64,000 nt of DNA from Streptomyces luteolus (GCF_029968015.1 NZ_JASCIS010000042.1:1-64000), one strand, 5' to 3'. Counted from the first letter of the stretch, positions 15,871-24,384 are shown. The notes: generated by a model not told the origin, from the sequence alone. Made by a program: numbers and translations.

Positions 15871-16845
15871 GTGCGTATCGCAGTCACCGGCTCCATCGCC
15901 ACCGACCACCTCATGACCTTCCCCGGCCGATTCGCCGACCAACTGGTCGCGGATCAGCTGCACACGGTCTCCCTCTCCTTCCTGGTCGACAACCTCGACG
16001 TACGCAGGGGAGGCGTGGGCGCCAACATCTGCTTCGGCATGGGGCAGCTCGGCACCCGCCCGATCCTGGTCGGGGCCGCGGGTTCCGACTTCGAGGAGTA
16101 CCGCGCCTGGCTCGACCGGCACGGCGTCGACACCGACTCCGTACGCATCTCCGAAGTCCTGCACACCGCCCGCTTCGTGTGCACCACGGACGCCGACCAC
16201 AACCAGATCGGCTCCTTCTACACCGGAGCCATGAGCGAGGCCCGCCTCATCGAGCTGCACTCCGTCGCCGAGCGCGTCGGGGGCCTCGACCTCGTCCTGA
16301 TCGGCGCCGACGACCCCGAGGCGATGCTCCGCCACACCGAGGAGTGCCGCACCCGCTCCATCCCGTTCGCCGCGGACTTCTCGCAGCAGATCGCCCGCAT
16401 GGGCGGCGACGAGATCCGCAACCTCATGGACGGCGCGACGTACCTCTTCTCCAACGAGTACGAGAAGGGCCTCATCGAGTCCAAGACCGGCTGGACCGAC
16501 GAGGAGATCCTCGCCCGCGTCGGCCACCGCGTGACCACCCTCGGCGCCCGCGGCGTGCGCATCGAGCGCGCCGGCGCGGACCCCGTCGAGGTCGGCGTCC
16601 CCGAGGAGGACTCGAAGGTCGACCCGACCGGCGTCGGCGACGCCTTCCGGGCCGGCTTCCTCTCCGGCCTGTCCTGGGGCGTCGGCCTGGAGCGCGCCGC
16701 CCAGGTCGGCTGCATGCTCGCCACCCTGGTCATCGAGACCCTCGGCACCCAGGAGTACACCCTGCGCCGCGCCCACTTCATGGACCGCTTCACCAAGGCG
16801 TACGGCCACGAGGCCGCCGCCGAGGTCCAGGAGCACCTGGTCTGA
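15871..16845 (+). CDS. adoK: PfkB-family adenosine kinase
   Basis: A 324-residue ribokinase-fold kinase that matches actinobacterial adenosine kinase (AdoK/CbhK of Mycobacterium) closely in length and motif order: ITGS-type start AVTGSIATDHL, RGGVGANICFGMGQLG, a lid segment, and the PfkB signature DPTGVGDAFRAGF with the catalytic Asp. The enzyme makes AMP from adenosine and ATP for purine salvage. GTG at 15871 has AGGAG nine bases upstream; the long open frame upstream is an overlap with other genes. It is convergent with the cysteine desulfurase gene. Adenosine specificity is inferred from the resemblance to the mycobacterial enzyme; another sugar or nucleoside is possible. Confidence 0.85.
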   Translation: MRIAVTGSIATDHLMTFPGRFADQLVADQLHTVSLSFLVDNLDVRRGGVGANICFGMGQLGTRPILVGAAGSDFEEYRAWLDRHGVDTDSVRISEVLHTARFVCTTDADHNQIGSFYTGAMSEARLIELHSVAERVGGLDLVLIGADDPEAMLRHTEECRTRSIPFAADFSQQIARMGGDEIRNLMDGATYLFSNEYEKGLIESKTGWTDEEILARVGHRVTTLGARGVRIERAGADPVEVGVPEEDSKVDPTGVGDAFRAGFLSGLSWGVGLERAAQVGCMLATLVIETLGTQEYTLRRAHFMDRFTKAYGHEAAAEVQEHLV

Positions 16846-16877
16846 CCCGGACCCGGTGAGTCGGCCCCGAACGTGAC

Positions 16878-18257
16878 TCAGGAGACCCGGCGGACCGTAT
16901 AAGCCGTACCGCGGTCCGCCGGCTCCTCGCTCACGAACTCCTGCTCCTGCATATGGCACCAGGCCCGGATGTCGAGCCCGGCCGCGCCGTCGTCCGAGAG
17001 CACCGTGACCGTGCCGCCCACCGGCACGTCACCGATGACCTTGCCCAGCTCGATCACCGGGATCGGACACAGCTTTCCGAGCACATCGAGGACGAGCGAC
17101 TCGCCCGGGACCACGGCAGGTCTCGCCACCGGAGCCCCCAGCTTCTCCCGCACCGCCGCCACCGCCTCCGGCAGCGCCGCCAGGAACCGCTCCACGTCCT
17201 CCGCCCCTGTGCCGACCGGCAGCGACACCCGTACGTTGCCCTCGCTCAGCACTCCCATCGCCCGGAGCACATGGCTCGGCGTCAGCGTGGAGCTCGTGCA
17301 CGAGGAGCCCGACGACACCGAGAAGCCCGCCAGGTCCAGCTCGTGCAGAAGCGCCTCACCGTCGACATACAGACAGGAGAAGGTGACCAGATGCGGCAGC
17401 CGCCGCTCCGGATCGCCCACCACCTCCACATCCGGCACAAGCTCCGGCACCCGCGCCCTGATCCGCTCCGTCAACTCCCGCAGCCGCGCGGCCTCCTGAG
17501 CCGCCTCGGCGTGCACGGCCCGCAGCGAGGCCGCCGCCGCGACGATCCCCGGCAGATTCTCGAAGCCCGGCGCCCGCCCGGACTCCCGCTCGTCCGAGGG
17601 CCCTTGAGCGGCGAACCGCACCCCCTTCCGTACGACAAGGAGCCCGACTCCGGGCGGCCCGCCCCATTTGTGCGCACTCGCCGCAAGGGCCGACCAGTCG
17701 CCCCCGACCGGCCCCCACGGCAGCGACTGCGCGGCGTCCACCAGAAGCGGCACCCCGGTCGCCCGGCACGCCTGCGCCACCTCCTCCACCGGCTGCACGG
17801 TCCCCACCTCGTGGTTGGCGGACTGCAGACAGGCGAGCGCCGACTCCGGACCGAGGGCCCCGGCGAACTCCGCCGCGTCCACCCGCCCGGCACGCCCCAC
17901 CGGGACCCGCACCGTCGTACCGCCCTGCTCCTCGTGTGCCGTCGCCGCGTGCAGTACGGAGGAGTGCTCCACGGTCGAGACCACCAGCTGCCGGCCCGCC
18001 CGGCGGCGGCCCGCGAGCGCGCCCGCGACGCCCGAGTGCACCGCCCGCGTCCCCGAAGGAGTGAAGACCAGCTCGTCCGGCCGGCACCCGACGGCCTCGG
18101 CCACGGCCTCGCGCGCGGCGTCGAGCAGCAGCCGGGCCCGCCGGCCCTCGCGGTAGAGCCGGGCCGGGTCGGCCCAGCCCTCGTCGAGAGCGGCGAGCAA
18201 CGCCTGTCGGGCGACGGGGTGCAGGGGGGCGGACGATGCTGCGTCGAAGTAGGGCAC
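16878..18257 (-). CDS. Cysteine desulfurase fused to a TusA-type sulfur carrier
   Basis: A 459-residue fusion. Residues 1-375 form a PLP cysteine desulfurase: HSS..H in STVEHSSVLH, DAAQSLP, PLP lysine K197 in SAHKWGG, and active-site Cys C320 in SSGSSCTS. Residues about 385-459 are a TusA/SirA domain with its CPxP motif (C397 in LCPIPVIELGK). The desulfurase would form a persulfide from cysteine and hand it directly to the carrier Cys. Likely recipients are thiolated tRNA, molybdenum cofactor or Fe-S assembly. GTG at 18257 lies six bases after TAGCGT, consistent with a leaderless transcript. It is divergent from the cytochrome oxidase operon. Confidence 0.9.
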   Translation of the reverse strand: MPYFDAASSAPLHPVARQALLAALDEGWADPARLYREGRRARLLLDAAREAVAEAVGCRPDELVFTPSGTRAVHSGVAGALAGRRRAGRQLVVSTVEHSSVLHAATAHEEQGGTTVRVPVGRAGRVDAAEFAGALGPESALACLQSANHEVGTVQPVEEVAQACRATGVPLLVDAAQSLPWGPVGGDWSALAASAHKWGGPPGVGLLVVRKGVRFAAQGPSDERESGRAPGFENLPGIVAAAASLRAVHAEAAQEAARLRELTERIRARVPELVPDVEVVGDPERRLPHLVTFSCLYVDGEALLHELDLAGFSVSSGSSCTSSTLTPSHVLRAMGVLSEGNVRVSLPVGTGAEDVERFLAALPEAVAAVREKLGAPVARPAVVPGESLVLDVLGKLCPIPVIELGKVIGDVPVGGTVTVLSDDGAAGLDIRAWCHMQEQEFVSEEPADRGTAYTVRRVS

Positions 18258-18610
18258 GTCGTCACGCTACCCGGCTTACGGGGGACTCCAGGAGCCCTGT
18301 GGATAACTCCCTCACGTACCGTCGGAAGGGTTCGTTCCGGGGCCTTCGCCGACTGGCTGTCGGTATCTCTGGAGGGGGCGTCAGTTGCCCTTTCACGTGC
18401 GGTGTTGGGCCTCGGCAGAGGGGTTCCGGCCACCCCTTCGGGTCGTGCGGCGGCGCGTTGGGCACCCTCCCCGCGCGACCCCAAATAGCGTCCAGTAGGG
18501 TTTGGTCCGCATAAACATCCAAACCCCTGCCCGTACAGGGACCGGAGCCCGACCGACAGCATCACCGGCCGAGCCCGGCCGAGCGGGCGAGACTCTCGGG
18601 AAGGCGCTAC
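18258..18610. promoter_or_regulatory. Intergenic control region of the cytochrome oxidase operon
   Basis: A 353-bp gap between the divergent cysteine desulfurase and ctaC genes. On the minus strand it holds the leaderless -10 of the desulfurase gene. On the plus strand TAGCGT (18486-18491) and TAGGGT (18496-18501) are candidate -10 boxes for ctaC. A single TTATCCACA-type DnaA-box match lies at 18298-18306 (minus strand). No gene is evident. Confidence 0.4.
18498..18526 (+). promoter_or_regulatory. Inverted repeat GGGTTTGG-N13-CCAAACCC before ctaC
   Basis: Perfect 8-bp arms at 18498-18505 and 18519-18526 enclose an A/T-rich 13-bp spacer (TCCGCATAAACAT), unusual in this GC-rich gap. It overlaps the second candidate -10. 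It could be an operator for the oxidase operon or a hairpin at the start of its leader. Confidence 0.35.
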
Positions 18611-19570
18611 GTGAGTCCCAACGGCTCCGACCGCTCGTCGCGGCGCCCGATGCGGCGGAAGCTGCCGCAGGTGCTGACTGCGGGCCTGGTCCTGGCGACC
18701 GCGACCGGTTGCACATACAAGGACTTCCCTCGGCTTGGAATGCCCACGCCCGTCACGGAAGAGGCTCCTCGGATCCTCTCCCTGTGGCAGGGCTCGTGGG
18801 CCGCGGCGCTCGCCACCGGCGTGCTCGTGTGGGGCCTGATCCTGTGGAGCGTTGTCTTCCACCGGCGCAGCCGCACCAAGGTCGAGGTTCCTCCGCAGAC
18901 CCGGTACAACATGCCCATCGAGGCGCTGTACACCGTGGTTCCGCTCATCATCGTTTCGGTGCTCTTCTACTTCACCGCACGCGATGAATCGAAGCTCCTC
19001 GCACTCTCCGACAAGCCGAAGCACACCGTGAACGTGGTGGGCTTCCAGTGGAGCTGGGGCTTCAACTACATCGAGAACGTCCCCGGTTCCGACGGCGACG
19101 CCAAGGGCGACGAGAACCTCGCGGCGATTCCGGACAAGTTCCAGAAGGACTTCCCGGAGAACGCCGGCGGTGTCTACAACGTCGGTACGCCCGGCACCCG
19201 GAACCCGCAGAACGGCAACCCGGGCCCGACCCTGTGGCTGCCGAAGGGCGAGAAGGTCCGCTTCATTCTGACTTCGCGTGACGTCATCCACTCCTTCTGG
19301 GTGGTGCCGTTCCTGATGAAGCAGGACGTCATTCCGGGCCACACCAACACCTTCGAGGTGACCCCCAACAAGGAGGGCACCTTCATGGGCAAGTGCGCCG
19401 AGCTCTGCGGCGTCGACCACTCCCGGATGCTGTTCAACGTCAAGGTCGTCTCCCCGGAGCGCTACCAGCAGCACCTGAAGGAGCTGGCCGAGAAGGGGCA
19501 GACCGGCTACATCCCGTCCGGCATCGAGCAGACGGACCCGGCCAGGAATGCGGAGAAGAACCAACTGTGA
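18611..19570 (+). CDS. ctaC: Cytochrome c oxidase subunit II (CtaC)
   Basis: A 319-residue subunit II of the aa3 oxidase. The N-terminal lipoprotein signal ends in LATATGC, followed by two membrane helices (about 58-80 and 101-120) and an extracytoplasmic cupredoxin domain. The CuA site is complete: His in VIHSFWVVPF and GKCAELCGVDHSRM with both cysteines, the His and the Met. It receives electrons from cytochrome c (here the diheme QcrC within the supercomplex). GTG at 18611 has GGAAGG-type pairing just upstream. Its stop overlaps the ctaD GTG by four bases. Confidence 0.96.
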   Translation: MSPNGSDRSSRRPMRRKLPQVLTAGLVLATATGCTYKDFPRLGMPTPVTEEAPRILSLWQGSWAAALATGVLVWGLILWSVVFHRRSRTKVEVPPQTRYNMPIEALYTVVPLIIVSVLFYFTARDESKLLALSDKPKHTVNVVGFQWSWGFNYIENVPGSDGDAKGDENLAAIPDKFQKDFPENAGGVYNVGTPGTRNPQNGNPGPTLWLPKGEKVRFILTSRDVIHSFWVVPFLMKQDVIPGHTNTFEVTPNKEGTFMGKCAELCGVDHSRMLFNVKVVSPERYQQHLKELAEKGQTGYIPSGIEQTDPARNAEKNQL

Positions 19571-21306
19571 GCATCCTCAATGAACCCCAGGGTGCTGCCG
19601 CAGCTGATGAAGACTCGTACGAAAACGAGCTCCCGGTTCGGCGCAGGCAGCCCGGCAACGTGGTCGTGAAGTGGCTGACCACCACCGACCACAAGACGAT
19701 CGGCACGCTTTACCTGGTCACGTCGTTCGCGTTCTTCTGCATCGGCGGTCTGATGGCGCTCTTCATGCGCGCCGAACTGGCCCGTCCCGGCACGCAGATC
19801 ATGTCGAACGAGCAGTTCAACCAGGCGTTCACGATGCACGGCACGATCATGCTGCTGATGTTCGCGACGCCGCTGTTCGCCGGATTCGCCAACTGGATCA
19901 TGCCGCTGCAGATCGGCGCGCCCGACGTGGCGTTCCCGCGGCTGAACATGTTCGCGTACTGGCTGTACCTCTTCGGCTCGCTGATCGCGGTGGGCGGATT
20001 CCTCACGCCGCAGGGCGCGGCCGACTTCGGCTGGTTCGCCTACTCCCCGCTGTCGGACGCGGTCCGTTCGCCGGGCATCGGTGCCGACATGTGGATCATG
20101 GGTCTGGCCTTCTCCGGCTTCGGCACGATCCTCGGTTCGGTCAACTTCATCACCACGATCATCTGCATGCGTGCCCCCGGCATGACGATGTTCCGGATGC
20201 CGATCTTCACCTGGAACGTGCTGCTGACCGCCGTCCTGGTCCTGCTGGCCTTCCCGGTCCTGGCGGCCGCGCTGTTCGCCCTGGAGGCGGACCGCAAATT
20301 CGGTGCGCATATCTTCGACGCGGCCAATGGCGGCGCCTTGTTGTGGCAACACCTCTTCTGGTTCTTCGGACACCCAGAGGTGTACATCATCGCCCTGCCA
20401 TTCTTCGGAATCATTTCCGAGGTCATCCCGGTCTTCTCCCGTAAGCCGATGTTCGGTTACATGGGCCTGATCGGTGCGACCATCGCGATCGCCGGTCTTT
20501 CCGTGACGGTGTGGGCGCACCACATGTACGTCACCGGTGGCGTGCTCCTACCGTTCTTCTCCTTCATGACGTTCCTCATCGCCGTGCCAACCGGCGTGAA
20601 GTTCTTCAACTGGATCGGAACGATGTGGAAGGGGTCCTTGAGTTTCGAGACCCCGATGCTCTGGGCCGTCGGCTTCCTGATCACCTTCACCTTCGGTGGT
20701 CTGACCGGCGTCATCCTGGCCTCGCCGCCGATGGACTTCCACGTCTCGGACTCGTACTTCGTGGTCGCGCACTTCCACTACGTCGTCTTCGGAACCGTGG
20801 TCTTCGCGATGTTCTCCGGATTCCACTTCTGGTGGCCGAAGATGACCGGCAAGATGCTCGACGAGCGGCTCGGCAAGATCACTTTCTGGACGCTGTTCGT
20901 GGGCTTCCACGGCACGTTCCTGGTGCAGCACTGGCTCGGTGCCGAGGGCATGCCGCGGCGTTACGCGGACTACCTCGCGGCCGACGGCTTCACCGCTCTG
21001 AACACGCTCTCGACCATTTCCTCGTTCGTGCTCGGCCTGTCGATCCTGCCGTTCTTCTACAACATCTGGAAGACGGCCAAGTACGGCAAGAAGATCGAGG
21101 TCGACGACCCCTGGGGCTACGGCCGTTCGCTCGAGTGGGCCACGTCCTGCCCGCCGCCGCGGCACAACTTCCTCACCCTGCCGCGGATCCGCTCCGAATC
21201 CCCGGCGTTCGACCTGCACCACCCTGAGATCGCGGCGCTCGAGCAGCTCGGTCACGGCGGCGACGCGGACAAGGCGCTCGCGGGCGGCAAGGAGGCCGGC
21301 AAGTGA
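19567..21306 (+). CDS. ctaD: Cytochrome c oxidase subunit I (CtaD)
   Basis: A 579-residue catalytic subunit with 12 membrane helices. Heme and CuB ligands are present: FTMHGTIM, HPEVY with the cross-linked His-Tyr pair and the D-channel Glu, VWAHHMYVTG, and AHFHYVVFG. The D-channel entry Asp (GAPDVAFPRLN) and K-channel Lys (AVPTGVKFFNW) are conserved, so it is a proton-pumping A-type oxidase. It starts with GTG overlapping the ctaC stop, and its own stop overlaps the ctaF GTG, so the three genes are translationally coupled. Confidence 0.97.
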   Translation: MSILNEPQGAAAADEDSYENELPVRRRQPGNVVVKWLTTTDHKTIGTLYLVTSFAFFCIGGLMALFMRAELARPGTQIMSNEQFNQAFTMHGTIMLLMFATPLFAGFANWIMPLQIGAPDVAFPRLNMFAYWLYLFGSLIAVGGFLTPQGAADFGWFAYSPLSDAVRSPGIGADMWIMGLAFSGFGTILGSVNFITTIICMRAPGMTMFRMPIFTWNVLLTAVLVLLAFPVLAAALFALEADRKFGAHIFDAANGGALLWQHLFWFFGHPEVYIIALPFFGIISEVIPVFSRKPMFGYMGLIGATIAIAGLSVTVWAHHMYVTGGVLLPFFSFMTFLIAVPTGVKFFNWIGTMWKGSLSFETPMLWAVGFLITFTFGGLTGVILASPPMDFHVSDSYFVVAHFHYVVFGTVVFAMFSGFHFWWPKMTGKMLDERLGKITFWTLFVGFHGTFLVQHWLGAEGMPRRYADYLAADGFTALNTLSTISSFVLGLSILPFFYNIWKTAKYGKKIEVDDPWGYGRSLEWATSCPPPRHNFLTLPRIRSESPAFDLHHPEIAALEQLGHGGDADKALAGGKEAGK

Positions 21307-21701
21307 AGATCCAGGGCAAGATGTTCATCTGGCTGAGCGTCTTCGTCCTCGCCATGGCGATCGTCTATGGCGTGTGGTCGAAGGAGCCGGCCGGTACCAC
21401 GGCGCTCTTCCTGGCCTTCGGGCTCTGCGTGATGATCGGCTACTACCTGGCCTTCACGGCCCGGCGGGTCGACGCCATGGCGCAGGACAACAAGGAGGCC
21501 GATGTCGCGGACGAGGCCGGCGAGGTGGGCTTCTTCAGCCCGCACAGCTGGCAGCCGCTCTCCCTGGCCGTCGGTGGCGCGCTCGCCTTCATGGGCGTCG
21601 TGTTCGGCTGGTGGCTGCTGTACTTCTCCGCTCCGCTGATCCTGGTCGGTCTGTGGGGCTGGGTGTACGAGTACTACCGCGGCGAGAACCAGAACCAGTG
21701 A
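21303..21701 (+). CDS. ctaF: Cytochrome c oxidase subunit IV (CtaF)
   Basis: A 132-residue actinobacterial subunit IV with four hydrophobic helices in two pairs (about 7-25, 30-50, 84-104, 107-122) and a charged loop between them. It is the small accessory subunit seen in actinobacterial bcc-aa3 supercomplexes. GTG at 21303 overlaps the ctaD stop as GTGA. It is the last gene of this transcript, ended by a strong hairpin 22 bp later. Confidence 0.93.
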   Translation: MKIQGKMFIWLSVFVLAMAIVYGVWSKEPAGTTALFLAFGLCVMIGYYLAFTARRVDAMAQDNKEADVADEAGEVGFFSPHSWQPLSLAVGGALAFMGVVFGWWLLYFSAPLILVGLWGWVYEYYRGENQNQ

Positions 21702-21722
21702 GCCGTTAGCACGGAGCACCGC

Positions 21723-21766
21723 AAGAGGGGCCCGGACACTCCGCAAGGAGCGTCCGGGCCCCTCTT
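21723..21766 (+). terminator. Terminator of ctaC-ctaD-ctaF
   Basis: Twenty-base arms (21723-21742 and 21747-21766) pair with one mismatch around a GCAA tetraloop, followed by TGTG. It ends the first oxidase operon before the L,D-transpeptidase gene. Confidence 0.85.
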
Positions 21767-21839
21767 GTGCAGCAACCCACGGCCCCCCGTATGGACCACT
21801 CGGCGCGCCGCCGCTGACGAATCTTCATAGCGTGTGGTC

Positions 21840-23087
21840 ATGAGCAACTCACCGCGCATCACCACGGTTATGAGCTGCACAGTGCTGGTCGTCGCGCTCG
21901 GCGCGGGAGCGACCGCGTGCGGCAGCTCCGACAGTCATCCGCTCTCGGCGAAGCCCTACGACGCGGCCGGCCAGATCGCCTTCAACGGGCCCGACGGCGG
22001 TACGAAGAAGGCGGATCCGGAGAAGCCCCTGGAGGTGACCGCCCAGGGCGAGGAGGGGCGTATCACGGACGTCACGGCCACCGACTCGCTCGGCCGTTAC
22101 GTCGCGGGCGAACTCTCCGCCGACGGCACCCGCTGGCACAGCACGAGCCCGCTCGCGGCCGGCGTGCACTACACGGTGAAGGTCAGCACGGAGGACAAGG
22201 AAGGGGCGCCCGGAAGCAAGCTCCTCAGCTTCGACACGGACACCCCCAAGAAGAAGCTCCTGAAGGTCGAGTTCGGCCCGGAGAAGGGCACGTACGGCGT
22301 CGGACAGCCCGTCACCGCGAAGCTCAGCAAGGCCGTCAAGGGCAAGCAGGCCAGGTCGATCGTCGAACGCGCCCTGACCGTCCGCTCGGTGCCCGCGGCC
22401 GAGGGCTCCTGGCACTGGGTCGACAGCAAGACGCTGCACTACCGCCCGAAGGAGTACTGGCCCACCAAGGCCACCGTCGAGGTCCGCTCCAACCTGGAGG
22501 GCATCAAGGTCAGCGACAGCCTGTGGGGCACCGACACCAAGCCCGTGAAGTTCCAGACGGGCGACCGAGTCGAGGCCGTAGTGGACGCCGGCTCGCACTA
22601 CATGACGGTCTACCGCAACGGCGAGGAGATCAACTCCGTGCCGGTCACCGCCGGCAGGCCCGGCTACTCCACGCGCAACGGCGTCAAGGTCGTCCTCGGC
22701 CAGGAGTACGTGGTCCGCATGACCAGCGCCAGCATCGGCGCCTCGGACTTCTACGACAAGATGGTGTACTACGCGACCCGCGTGACCGACACCGGCGAGT
22801 ATCTGCACGCCGCGCCCTGGTCCGCCGGCTCGCACGGCTACGCCAACACCAGCCACGGCTGCGTGGGCATGAGCACCGGCAACGCCGCCTGGCTGTTCGA
22901 GACTCTGCGCCAGGGCGACATCGTCAAGACGATCAACAGCTACGGCGAGGACATGCCCACCTTCGGCAACGGCCTCGGCGACTGGAACATGGACTGGAAG
23001 GACTGGCGCAAGGGCAGCGTGCTCCTCGCCGACACCCGCGAGGGCCAGACCCCGGTCGACGCGGCCCGCCTGCGCCCGCAGGTCTGA
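21840..23087 (+). CDS. L,D-transpeptidase lipoprotein
   Basis: A 415-residue exported protein. A lipoprotein-like signal ends in GATACGS. Two Ig-like domains follow (about 40-250), then a YkuD catalytic domain with SHGYANTSHGCVGMS, which contains the catalytic Cys and its His-Gly context. Such enzymes make 3-3 cross-links in peptidoglycan or attach proteins to it. The C-terminal extension with Trp-rich DWNMDWKDW is typical of the actinobacterial LdtMt2 group. The ATG at 21840 is six bases after TAGCGT, pointing to a leaderless message. It interrupts the cta/qcr respiratory gene cluster but has its own promoter and terminator. Confidence 0.93.
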   Translation: MSNSPRITTVMSCTVLVVALGAGATACGSSDSHPLSAKPYDAAGQIAFNGPDGGTKKADPEKPLEVTAQGEEGRITDVTATDSLGRYVAGELSADGTRWHSTSPLAAGVHYTVKVSTEDKEGAPGSKLLSFDTDTPKKKLLKVEFGPEKGTYGVGQPVTAKLSKAVKGKQARSIVERALTVRSVPAAEGSWHWVDSKTLHYRPKEYWPTKATVEVRSNLEGIKVSDSLWGTDTKPVKFQTGDRVEAVVDAGSHYMTVYRNGEEINSVPVTAGRPGYSTRNGVKVVLGQEYVVRMTSASIGASDFYDKMVYYATRVTDTGEYLHAAPWSAGSHGYANTSHGCVGMSTGNAAWLFETLRQGDIVKTINSYGEDMPTFGNGLGDWNMDWKDWRKGSVLLADTREGQTPVDAARLRPQV

Positions 23088-23105
23088 ACCGCCCGGAATG
23101 CCCGA

Positions 23106-23149
23106 CACCCCTGCGCCGTACGGCCGTCGGCGCGTACGAGGCAGGGGTG
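23106..23149. terminator. Bidirectional hairpin terminator
   Basis: CACCCCTGC (23106-23114) pairs with GCAGGGGTG (23141-23149), with an inner CGTACG pair. It lies between the convergent transpeptidase and receiver-like genes and can serve both. Confidence 0.7.
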
Positions 23150-23172
23150 GCGGTCGGAGCGGGGGAGCGGCC

Positions 23173-23574
23173 TCAGGCGGTCGCGGTCGGGCGGCGGCGC
23201 AGCAGGGCGGCCAGGGAGTCCGCGAACTCGACCGGGTCCACGGGCAGCGTCACCGCCGCCTCCGCACGGCTCCACGTGGCCAGCCAGGCGTCCTGAGGGC
23301 GGCCGATGAGCAGCAGCACCGGCGGGGCCTGGAAGACCTCGTCCTTGATCTGCCGGCACACGCCCATGCCGCCCGCGGGCACCGCCTCGCCGTCCAGGAC
23401 GCAGACGTCCACACCGCCGCCCTGCAGTTCCTTGAGGACCGCGGCCTGTGTCGCGCACTCGATGAACTCGACCCGGGGAACGTCCGCGGCCGGCCTGCGT
23501 CCCGTCGCCAACCGCACTTGCTCGCGGGTGTTCGCGTTGTCGCTGTAGACCAGGACCGTGGCGGTCGACTTCAT
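23173..23574 (-). CDS. Stand-alone degenerate receiver-domain protein
   Basis: A 133-residue CheY-like fold without an output domain. Strand 1 ends in VLVYSDN. The phosphoacceptor position is kept as Asp in DVCVLDGEA. The switch Thr position reads LLLIGRPQ, and the invariant Lys position reads VTLPVDP, so Thr and Lys are replaced. It may be a pseudo-receiver that works without normal phosphorylation. The ATG at 23574 begins MKSTATVLVYSDN. It is divergent from ctaE. It has no kinase partner nearby, and a link to respiration is only positional. Confidence 0.8.
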   Translation of the reverse strand: MKSTATVLVYSDNANTREQVRLATGRRPAADVPRVEFIECATQAAVLKELQGGGVDVCVLDGEAVPAGGMGVCRQIKDEVFQAPPVLLLIGRPQDAWLATWSRAEAAVTLPVDPVEFADSLAALLRRRPTATA

Positions 23575-23756
23575 GGTTGCTCCGCTTCGTCGAGGTGCAG
23601 GGCCCGGCCGGTCGACTCGGGGCCGATGCGCGGATGCTACTCCGTCCGACACCCTGTCAACACCGGTACGAACAGGCCGCTGATGGGCCATCCGGGCTGG
23701 ACATGGGCGGGGAACACTCCGAACGGCACCCCCCGGAGTGAGGGCTGGATAAGCGA

Positions 23757-23771
23757 CCGACATAATGTCGG
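23757..23771 (+). promoter_or_regulatory. ctaE leaderless promoter within palindrome CCGACATAATGTCGG
   Basis: The 15-bp perfect palindrome contains CATAAT (23761-23766), a near-consensus -10, and ends one base before the GTG at 23773. Transcription would start at or next to the GTG, so the message is leaderless, and a protein bound to the palindrome would cover the -10 and start site. The A/T-rich core is unusual here. Confidence 0.55.
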
Positions 23772-23772
23772 C

Positions 23773-24384
23773 GTGGCGACAGCAATGACAGTAGACAAGG
23801 GGCACGCGCACCCGCCGGTCAATCGACCGAACCTCACCAGCGTCGGAACCATCATCTGGTTGAGTTCCGAGCTGATGTTCTTCGCGGCCCTCTTCGCGAT
23901 GTACTTCACCCTTCGTTCGGTCACGGGTGCCGAACACTGGAAGGAAATGGCCTCGGCCCTGAACTTCCCCTTCTCGGCGACGAACACCACGATCCTGGTG
24001 CTCTCCTCGCTCACCTGCCAGCTCGGCGTCTTCGCCGCCGAGCGCGGTGATGTGAAGAAGCTCCGGTCCTGGTTCATCGTGACCTTCATCATGGGCGCGA
24101 TCTTCATCGGCGGTCAGGTCTTCGAGTACACCGAGCTGGTCAAGCACGAGGGCCTCTCGCTCTCGTCCGACCCGTACGGCTCGGTGTTCTACCTGACCAC
24201 CGGCTTCCACGGTCTGCACGTGACGGGCGGTCTGATCGCCTTCCTGCTGGTTCTCGGCAGGACGTACGCGGCCAAGAGGTTCACTCACGAGCAGGCAACC
24301 TCCGCCATCGTCGTGTCCTACTACTGGCACTTCGTCGATGTCGTCTGGATCGGCCTCTTCGCCACGATCTACATGATCAAGTAA
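23773..24384 (+). CDS. ctaE: Cytochrome c oxidase subunit III (CtaE)
   Basis: A 203-residue subunit III with five membrane helices, beginning VATAMTVDKGHAHPPVNRPNLTSVG. Conserved features include WLSSELMFFAALFAMYF, the lipid-site Glu in FEYTELVKHE, and FHGLHVTGGLIAF and YYWHFVDVVWIGLF with its conserved His-Phe-Val-Asp. GTG at 23773 is chosen for the start of homology and the -10 six bases upstream; the in-frame extension upstream is non-homologous. It leads the ctaE-qcrC-qcrA-qcrB run, separated by an 84-bp gap with a small hairpin before qcrC. Confidence 0.95.
   Translation: MATAMTVDKGHAHPPVNRPNLTSVGTIIWLSSELMFFAALFAMYFTLRSVTGAEHWKEMASALNFPFSATNTTILVLSSLTCQLGVFAAERGDVKKLRSWFIVTFIMGAIFIGGQVFEYTELVKHEGLSLSSDPYGSVFYLTTGFHGLHVTGGLIAFLLVLGRTYAAKRFTHEQATSAIVVSYYWHFVDVVWIGLFATIYMIK

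Noticed and set aside
18298..18306. DnaA box (TTATCCACA on the minus strand) as part of an origin
   Set aside because: Only one match, no cluster and no dnaA or dnaN nearby; a chance or minor regulatory match.
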